This document shows positions 17,492 through 25,800 of a DNA stretch of 64,000 bases, piece by piece. Source of the DNA: Massilia arenae. GTDB lineage: Bacteria > Pseudomonadota > Gammaproteobacteria > Burkholderiales > Burkholderiaceae_D. The stretch spans positions 47,894 to 111,893 of the forward strand of contig NZ_VPFD01000022.1 in NCBI RefSeq assembly GCF_008014745.1. The letters are read 5' to 3'. The notes beneath the pieces are model-generated. The model was not told the DNA's origin. It searched no databases and saw only the letters and a list, made by a program, of their open reading frames with translations. How positions within the stretch are numbered: position 1 is the stretch's first letter; every line of letters begins with the position of its first letter. A program made the translations under genes and the position numbers.

Positions 17492-18976
17492 ATGCGACGT
17501 CTTTCGAAATCCAGGCTGATGGCCTATCGCCAGTGCGAGCGCCGCCTGTGGCTCGAGCTGCACCGCCCTGCGCTGCGCGCGGACAATGCGACGAGCATGG
17601 CGGCCTTCGCCGCCGGCCACCAGGTCGGCGACCTGGCGCGCAGCCTGTACGACCCGCACGGCACGGGCGCCCTGCTCGATCCGCACACCGAAGGCTTCGA
17701 TGCGGCGCTGGCGCGCAGCCTGGCGCTGCTCGATGCCGGCCGGCCGATCTTCGAGGCCGGCTTCGCCGCCGGCGGCGCCATGGCCTTCGTGGACGTCCTG
17801 CTTCCCGTATCGGGCCAGGGGCCGCGCCGCTGGCGCATGGTCGAGGTCAAGTCCTCGACCTCGGTCAAGGACTACCACCGCGACGATGCCGCGATCCAGG
17901 CGCGGGTGGCGCTGGACGCCGGGGTGGCCCTGGAAGGCATTGCGCTGGCCCATATCGACAGCAGTTGGGTCTATCCGGGAGGCGGCGACTATCGCGGCCT
18001 GCTGGTCGAGGAAGACCTGACCCAGGAAGCCTTCGGCCGCGGGCACGAAGTCGCAGCCTGGGTGGCCGGCGCGCGCGCCGTGGCGGCCTCGATCGACGAA
18101 CCCGACATCAAGCCCGGCAAGCATTGCGCCAGTCCCTACGACTGCGGCTTTACCGCCCATTGCGCCGGCGGCGAGCCGCAAGCAGAATTTCCGGTCGCCT
18201 GGCTGCCGCAGCTGCGCAGCAAGGCGGCCAGGCAGTGCGTGGACGATGGCGCGCTCGATATGCGCGACATCCCGGATGCGCTGCTGAGCGACAAGCAGCT
18301 GCGCGTGAAGCAGCACACCATGTCGGGACAGGCCTATTTCGATGCCGCCGGCGCCGCCGCCGACCTGGCGCCGCATCCGCTGCCGGGGTATTTCCTCGAC
18401 TTCGAGACCATCGCCTTCGCGGTGCCGGTCTGGCCAGGCACGCGGCCGTTCCAGATGATCCCGTTCCAGTTCAGCGTGCACCGGATGGATCGCGAAGGCG
18501 AGATCGAACACGCCGCCTTTCTCGACATCTCGGGCGACGATCCGTCGCACGCTTTCGCTGTCGCGCTGATCGAGGCCTGCGGCGAGCACGGCCCCGTGTT
18601 CGTGTACAACGTCGGCTTCGAGAAGTCGCGCATCAAGGAACTGGCCGAGCGCTTCCCGCTTCTCCACGATGCGCTGCTGGCGATCAATACACGCGTGGTC
18701 GACCTGCTGCCGGTGGCGCGCGAGCGCTACTACCACCCATCGCAAGAGGGCAGCTGGAGCATCAAGAAAGTGCTGCCGGCGGTCGCGCCCGACCTGCGCT
18801 ACGACGACCTGGACGGCGTGCAGGATGGCGGCGCCGCGATGCAGGCCTACCTGGAAGCGATCGCGGCCGGCACGGCGCCGGCGCGCAAGCGCGCGATCGA
18901 GACGCAGTTGCTGGACTACTGCCGGCTCGATACGCTGGCCATGGTGCGGCTGTGGCGCTACTTCAGCGGAACATAG
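17492..18976 (+). CDS. DUF2779 protein: Cas4-like nuclease plus RNase H-like exonuclease domain
   Basis: A 494-aa protein. The N-terminal half looks like a Cas4/RecB-type PD-(D/E)XK nuclease: conserved opening LSKSRLMAYRQCERRLWL, VEVKSS (about residue 117) and four cysteines suited to an iron-sulfur cluster (C15, then CASPYDC and CGFTAHC at about 212-224). The second half is the DUF2779 domain, with DFET (about 302) as the first acidic motif of a DEDD/RNase H-like exonuclease, VYN later and a final D in YCRLDT. An AAGGAG ribosome-binding site precedes the ATG. It ends 1 bp before the convergent outer-membrane channel gene. Substrate and pathway are unknown; the AAA ATPase directly upstream is the probable partner. 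Confidence 0.85.
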   Translation: MRRLSKSRLMAYRQCERRLWLELHRPALRADNATSMAAFAAGHQVGDLARSLYDPHGTGALLDPHTEGFDAALARSLALLDAGRPIFEAGFAAGGAMAFVDVLLPVSGQGPRRWRMVEVKSSTSVKDYHRDDAAIQARVALDAGVALEGIALAHIDSSWVYPGGGDYRGLLVEEDLTQEAFGRGHEVAAWVAGARAVAASIDEPDIKPGKHCASPYDCGFTAHCAGGEPQAEFPVAWLPQLRSKAARQCVDDGALDMRDIPDALLSDKQLRVKQHTMSGQAYFDAAGAAADLAPHPLPGYFLDFETIAFAVPVWPGTRPFQMIPFQFSVHRMDREGEIEHAAFLDISGDDPSHAFAVALIEACGEHGPVFVYNVGFEKSRIKELAERFPLLHDALLAINTRVVDLLPVARERYYHPSQEGSWSIKKVLPAVAPDLRYDDLDGVQDGGAAMQAYLEAIAAGTAPARKRAIETQLLDYCRLDTLAMVRLWRYFSGT

Positions 18977-18977
18977 C

Positions 18978-19847
18978 TCAGAAGTGATACTCGGCGCGGA
19001 TCATCGGCGTGCTGGCGCGCTGTCCAAGCCCGCCGGTGGTCGCGCGGGTATTGCCGAACTTGTTGTTCCAGAACTGGTACTCGACGCCGACACGGAAGCG
19101 GTTCTTCTTCTGGCCGAAGTGCGCGCCGGCGTCGTACATCAGCTGCATGTCGATATTGGTCTCGGCGCCGGTCGGGTTGCCGGTTTCGTCCAGCCCCTTC
19201 TCGGCGATGAAGTTGGCATATCCCTCGAAGGCCCAGCGTTCGTTCAGGGGGATGCCCCAGCTGACGTTGAGCATCGGGTGGTTCTCGTATTTGTAGCGCC
19301 CGCGCACGTCGGAGATCGGGGCGAAGGCGCCGCTCGGCGCATTGCTTTCGCGGATCAGGAGGATGCTGGTGCTGAGGAAGCCCGGCACGTCCCACATCAG
19401 GGTCGGTCCGAGCACCAGCATGCGCTTGCGCGAGTTGTAGCCGACGTCGCGCTTGGTGTTGACGTCGAAGCCGGCGGTGAGCCCGACACCCTTCACCTTC
19501 CCGAAGCGCAGCTCGCGTCCGCTCAGCGCGCCGATGTCGAGCGTGTGGCGGTACAGCAGATAGGCTTCCTCGGCGCCGGCACTGCCGCCGAGCGAGCGCG
19601 GATCGTTGCGGTCCGACTTGAGCCAGTCGAGGTTGAAGTAGTTGCTGCCGTACTTGTAGCCGCTGGCGTGGGTCAGCGCGAGGACGTGCTTGTCGATGTG
19701 GTCCGGATTGAAGGGCTCGGCGAAGCGGCTGCCGTAGCGCCAGCTGACGGCGGTATCGCTCCAGTCGAGCGCCTGCGCGGGACCGGCCGCGAATCCCGCG
19801 GCCAGCAGGCAGGCGCCGCAGCCGAGGGCGCGGGTGACGATGTTCAT
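18978..19847 (-). CDS. Tsx-like outer-membrane channel protein
   Basis: A 289-aa protein with a signal peptide (cleavage near AQA-L, residue 26), repeated amphipathic beta strands and a C-terminal phenylalanine (AEYHF), the usual signal for beta-barrel insertion. The opening LDWSDTAVSWRYGSRFAEPFN resembles the nucleoside-specific channel Tsx/OmpK family. Nucleoside specificity cannot be claimed from sequence. It lies 10 bp downstream of the giant glucan synthase homologue on the same strand, so the two are probably cotranscribed. Confidence 0.8.
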   Translation of the reverse strand: MNIVTRALGCGACLLAAGFAAGPAQALDWSDTAVSWRYGSRFAEPFNPDHIDKHVLALTHASGYKYGSNYFNLDWLKSDRNDPRSLGGSAGAEEAYLLYRHTLDIGALSGRELRFGKVKGVGLTAGFDVNTKRDVGYNSRKRMLVLGPTLMWDVPGFLSTSILLIRESNAPSGAFAPISDVRGRYKYENHPMLNVSWGIPLNERWAFEGYANFIAEKGLDETGNPTGAETNIDMQLMYDAGAHFGQKKNRFRVGVEYQFWNNKFGNTRATTGGLGQRASTPMIRAEYHF

Positions 19848-19857
19848 GATCTTGTTC

Positions 19858-22800
19858 CTATGCTTCCGGCGCTGTCGGCGTGCGCGTAACCCGCAATTCT
19901 ACCTTGTGGTCACGGCGGTCGTCGCGCAGCACGACCGTCCAATCGGGGCAGGGTTGGCCGTCCAGCAGCATCTCTTCAGTACCCTCCGTGGCGCGCACCG
20001 TGATCTCGTAGAACGCGCCGCGATGCCGGTAGCGCAGGCTGAAACCATCCCAACCCGGCGCCAGGCGCGGCCTCAAACGCAGCGCGTCGCCACGGCGTTC
20101 CAGGCCCAGCAGCGCTTCGACGAACAGCACGCAAGTCCACGCCGCCGAAGAGGTAGCGAAGCCGCCGGTGGCGCGGCCGGCATGCGGTGCGATCGTGCGC
20201 AGGCCACCGCTCATCAGGTAGGGCGGCCCGTCGCCCTGCGCCATCGGGTCGAGCATGCGCGCCAGCTGCCATGCGCTGCCGGCGTCGCCCAGCCGTGCGA
20301 AGCCGGCCGCGGCCCAGGCGGTGGCGCGGTGGTCCTGGCCAGGGCTCGAGCTCACTCGCTCGCTCCAGTCGCCATCCACCGGCGGATCGCAGCGCGGCAC
20401 GGCGCCGTCGATGCGCAGGCGCCGCACCGCCGCGCGCAGCGCCTGCGGTCCCTGCGCCGCGCCGGCCTCCAGCGCCCAGCACTGGGTCGACAGCTCGACG
20501 CGGCAGGCGGCATTGGCGATCGAGCCGAGCGCCGTGCTGCTGTCCAGCCAGGTCCAGCGGTACCAGTCGCCATCCCAGCCGTGTTCCTCGCATTGGGCGC
20601 GCAGCGCCAGCGCCGCGCCGCGGCAGGTGGTGGCGAAACCGAAGTCGCCGCGCCGGTCGGCCACCTCGGCGAAGCGCTGCAACACGGCCGCCATGAAGAA
20701 GCCCAGGCGTACGCTTTCGACGCGGCCGGCGACGCCTTCCTCATGCAGGCGCCCCGCCGCCGGCGGCAGGCCGCGCGGCCCGAAGCGCAGGCAGCCGCGC
20801 AGGCCGTGCACGCAGTGCTGGTACAGATCGTCACGGTCCGACACGGGCACCGCCAGCAGCGCATGGTCTTCCGTTACCGACAGATAGTGCGTCAACGCGT
20901 AGGGCAGCCACAGGAAGTCCTCGACATCGGCCCCCGTCGTGAATGCGGGCGCGGCGCCCAGCAAGGCTTCGCGCAGCAGTTCGGGGCGGGCGTGGACGCA
21001 GGCCAGGGCCGACTGCAGGCGCAGCGCCGGATCGCGCTCGCCCATCATGGCGCCGAGCGCCTGGTAAGGCAGCCAGCGGTTGACGCGCAGGTCGAACCCG
21101 GGGTCGGGCGTGTGCACGGTGAGTGCGCCGAGCGTGTGCTCCCACCAGTCGCGCAGGCGCTGCCATGCGGCGGCGGCGGCTTGCGCCGTGCCATGGCGCT
21201 GCACGACCGCGCTGGCGTCCAGGCTGCCCGGGCCGGCCACGCCCAGCACGAACACCAGTTCGCACTCGGCGCCCGGCTCCAGGGTGACGCCGACCTGCAG
21301 CGCCGCGCACGGGTCGAAGCCCGCGCCGGCGGCGTCCGACAGCCCGGCACGCTCCAGCGCCGCCGGCCGCGCGATGGAGCCCAGGCTGCCGATGAACTCC
21401 TGGCGGTCGCAGGTCACGGCGACCTGCTCGGCGTCGACGTGGAAGAACGCGACCTTGTCATGGAAGCCCGCGCCGAAGGCATTGCGCGCCAATAGCGCGC
21501 CGCTGGCCAGATCGCGTCCGGTCACCACCTGGAGGCCTGGCGCTGCGTGGCAATCGTCCAGCAACCACTCCACATAACCGGTAACGCTCAGGCGGCGCGG
21601 CGCATCGCTGTCGTTACGCAGGCGCAGCACGCTGTACTTGAGCGGCGCGTCCTGGGCAACGAAGCAGCGCAGCGCGGAATCGATGCCGTGGGCGCGGTGT
21701 TCGAACACGCTGTAGCCGATGCCGTGGCGCGTCGTGTACGCCTCTGGCGACGGCGCCGGCCACGGCGTAGGCGACCAGACGGCGCCGCTGTCCTCGTCGC
21801 GCAGGTAGAAGGCTTCACCACCCTGGGGCGCGACCGCATCAATGTCCCCCGCCGTCAGGCGCGTGGCGCGCTCGCCGCTCCAGCTGACGGCATGGCCGCG
21901 CTCCGAGACGATGCTGCCGAAGGCATCGTTGGCCAGCAGGTTGATCCACGGCGCGGCAGGCGCGGCGATGCCAGGACCGCTGCGCACCACGTATTCGCGG
22001 CCATCCGGCGTGAAGCCGCCGGTGCCGTTGTCGAACATCAGTTCCGGCGCGGCCTGGGCCGATGATTCCGCGGTCCATGCCTGTGCCGGCGTGGTGGCGA
22101 CGAATGGCGCCGCCACGGCGCTGCCCGCGCGCCCGGCGCGGCGCAGCTGGTCGGCCAGGTCGCCGCGCTCGCCCGTGAGCAGCACGCTGGCGGCGGCGCG
22201 CAGCAGGATGCGGTCTTCGTGCGGCACGTCTTCCTTCAGGTGCAGGTGCAGTCCGCCGGGCTGGTCGAAGCTGGACGGATCGACCAGCGGCACCGCCAGG
22301 TGCATCAGGGCTTCGCGCGCCGCGCGGCTGTCGCACAGGACCAGCAGGTCGACCGCCAGGCCGTGGCCGCGCCAATAGCCGTGGGCTTGCAACAGCTGGC
22401 GCGCGAGGCCGGTGTCCGGTCCCTCGCCCAGTTGCAGCAACAGCAGTGGCAAGTCGTCCGCGACGCCATACGCCGGCAAGTCAGCCCGCCCGCGCAGGTT
22501 GCGCGCAATGACGGCGGGATCGGCGCGCAGCGCCAGCGTGGGCTGCAGCAGGCATCCGGCCAGGCGGTTGATCAGTTGGGCGTCGGCTTCGCCGATCTCG
22601 GCGCGGCGCAGCTCGGCCTGGGCCAGGGTCCAGGCGGCCTCAATCGCGTGGTCGACTTCGTGAGCGACGCCATAGCGCGCCGCCAGCTCGCGCGCCAGCG
22701 CGCGGCTGGCGGCGGCGCCCAGCACCAGGTCGACCGTGATCTCCTGCCCCGGCGCCAGGGTCACGCCGCGCCGTAGCGCCAGCAGCGCTTCGTCGGGCTC

Positions 22801-25800
22801 CGGGTCCAGGCCCGGCAGCGCGCCGCCGTTGCTCACCGCCTGCGGCCGGCACAAGTCATGGCCGCGCCCGATGAAGCGCGCGCGATTCGTTTCCACGCTC
22901 GGCTGCCGCGCCATCGCGCGCACCGTCATGCGGTGCACCAGGACGGGTGCGCTGGCCTCGGTCACGCACAGCAGGCTGTCGGCGGCGCCGTCGAATTCGA
23001 TCCGGATGCCGCTCCTGCCGCCCTCTTCCAGCGGCGGCCCGGCCAGCGCCACGCAGCCCGTCAACTCCAGGGTGCGCGCTTCTGTCGCGCGATTGACGAT
23101 ACGGATGCGGCGCAGCTCGACGTCGTCGCCAGGGGCCACCACCGCATCGGTGCGCATCTCGATGCCGTGGTCCACGCGGCGCAGGCTGGCCCGCCCTTCG
23201 GCCAGCACCGCCTCGACCTCGTCCGGCGCCGGCGCGCCGGGCAGCAGGACGTTGGCCCAGGTGGCGCCGGAGGCCGTATCGCGCACGTGAAGGGCCAGGC
23301 CGGTCTCGCCGTTTCCGGCGCGCGTCAACATGGCTCCGTCCCAACGGCTGGCGCCGGCGCCAGCGCTGTCGACGACCAGGTGGTAGCGGCCATTCGACAG
23401 CAGCTGGATTTCGGGCAGCGGCGAAGCGTCCGGCGCGAGCACGCGCGCGTAGGGGCGGGTCGCCGCGACGCCTTCAAGCGCCAGGCCGGCCTCGTAACGC
23501 AGGGGCGGCTCGGCGCCGGCGGCCGGCGCCGCCTCTTGCAGCAGGCCGAGCGCGGCGCGCAGTTCGGGATCGCGCATGAAGCGGCGCTGCATCGGTTCGC
23601 CCTGCAGGTGGCGCGCCAGCGCCAGCAGGGTCGTGGCCTGGTGGCGCGCGAGCTGGGCCCGCACTACCGCCTGGCGTTCACCCTGCGGCAGGCGCGCCGG
23701 GGCATAGTCGAGCGCCTCATGAAAGCCGCTTTCGCCCAGCAGCCCTTGCTCGGCCATGCGGCGCAGATTGGCCGCCGCCAGCGCCGGCGCCACGCTGAGT
23801 GCCAGCGCGGCGCCATGGGGCGCGGCGACCAGGTCGTCGGCCGCGCGCCGCTGCAGCGCCGCGGCGTCCAGGCCGAAATACCCGACGCGGTAGCGCGCCG
23901 CCGCATCGACCGCGTTGCAGCCCGATTCGGTATAGCCCCACAGCAGACCCCGGCCCCTGGCATGGGCCGCCTGCAGGCGCGCCACCGCGCGGCCGGCGTC
24001 GTCCAGCAGGGTGTCGCGGAACGATGGCATCACGAGCTGCGGCGCCAGATAGTCGGCCAGCGCGCCCGTACGCGACAGCAGCAGCGCGCCGCTCCCCGTC
24101 ATGCGCAAGGGACGGCCGAGCGCCCACCAGTGCCGCTGCGGCAGCTGGTCCTGGGCGACGGCGGCGAAGCTGGCCATGCGCGCCGCGGACGCCAGCAGGT
24201 CGCAGCTGTCGCCGTCCAGGCGCCCATCGCGCCCCTCGCGTACGTGACAGCCGGTGGCCAAGAGGCCCGTGGACGGGTCGACCAGCGCGCCGAAATCCAT
24301 GCGCGCCGCTTGCCGCGCCTGCGCGGCCAGGCGCGCGATGCAGTCCATGCGTTCGCGCGCGCAGTCGCGCCCCTGTGCGACCAGCTGGGCCAGGCCCGCG
24401 TTGTCGCCTGGCGGTTCGACCGCGGCCAGCTCGCGCAAGGTCGGGATCCGGGTCAGGCCGGCATCGAGCACGTACTCCTGCACCGCGCGGGTCCAGGGCG
24501 TGAGCGCATGCAGGTCGTCCAGCTGCGCCGCGCACTGCCGCGCCAAACGTGCCGTCCAGGCGCGCAATGCGGGGGCGGCGTCGCCTGGCAAGCCGGCATC
24601 CAGCTCGGCCGCCTTGGCCGCGACCCCGCGCAGGCAGTCGGCCAGGCCCGGCAAGGTATCGGTGGCGCGGCGACGGCCCGGCGCCAGGGACTCGTCCATC
24701 GCGTCCAGCGCCGGCAGCAGGTCCGGCGGCGCATGCTCGCGCGTCACGCACAGCGTGGTGCGGATGCCGTCCAGCGCGGCCGCGTCGAAGATCGGCCGGT
24801 CCGGCAATTCGTCGAGGCCGGCGGCGAAGGTGCGCAGCGCCAGCGCCAGGCCGCCGCTGGCCGCGGTATCGACACGGGCCGGTTCGAGGGGAGCGAGCGT
24901 GACGCCGTCATACCATTCGAAGGGATGGCCATGCCAGCGTTCCAGCACGGCCACGGATGCCAGCGCCTGCTCGCTGCGCGCGAGCAGGCCGCCCAGCGGC
25001 AGATAACCGAAGTCGCGCGCGCTCAGGGTCGCCAGCAGGGTCAAGCCCATGCTGGCGGGCGACACCCGCTCGTCGACGGTGGGTTCGGAATGGTCGAACA
25101 CGGCTTCCGGCGCCAGGCCGTGCCGGCCCGCGCCGTGCTGCTCGAAGAAGGCCCAGCTGCGGCGCGCCAGCGTGCGCAGGAACAGGGTCTGCCCCTTCGC
25201 CAGGCGCATGCCGCGCCGCGACGGCTGGCTGACCCACCAGGCCAGCACCGGCGACAGGAACCACACCAGCAGCAGCGGCGCGGTCGCGAACAGGGCGTAG
25301 GGGTTGGCGAAGGTCAGCAGCACCGCGACGCCGACCGCCAGCAGCGGCGCGAACCACATCGTGCGCCAGGTGTTCTCCATCGCGGTGCTGGCGCGCGCCA
25401 GTGCCGGCAGACGTAGTTCGAGCAGCTTGCGGCGGCTCACGTCGCGCCGCCACAGGCCGCGCACGACCGCGTCGGCATCGAGCCAGGCCCGGTGCGGCAG
25501 GAAGGCCAGCGCCAGCGCGGCGCGCACCAGGGTCGTGCGCGCGCCGCGCACCCAGGCGTCCAGGTGCTGGCGCAGCGGCGCATCCGGCGCGCGGCCGGCC
25601 AGCGTGGCAAGCAGGTCGAGCAGCGCCGGCAGCCAGAGCGGCGCCAGGATGGCCACGGCCCAGAACACGGGCGCGGCCAGCAGGCTCCAGCACAACACGA
25701 GCAGCGCGATCGACGCCGGCGCGGCCAGGCTCCCGGCCAGCGTGTCGAACAGGCGCCGGCGCACCCGCGCGGCGCGCAGGCTATCGGCGCCCCGCCCGAG

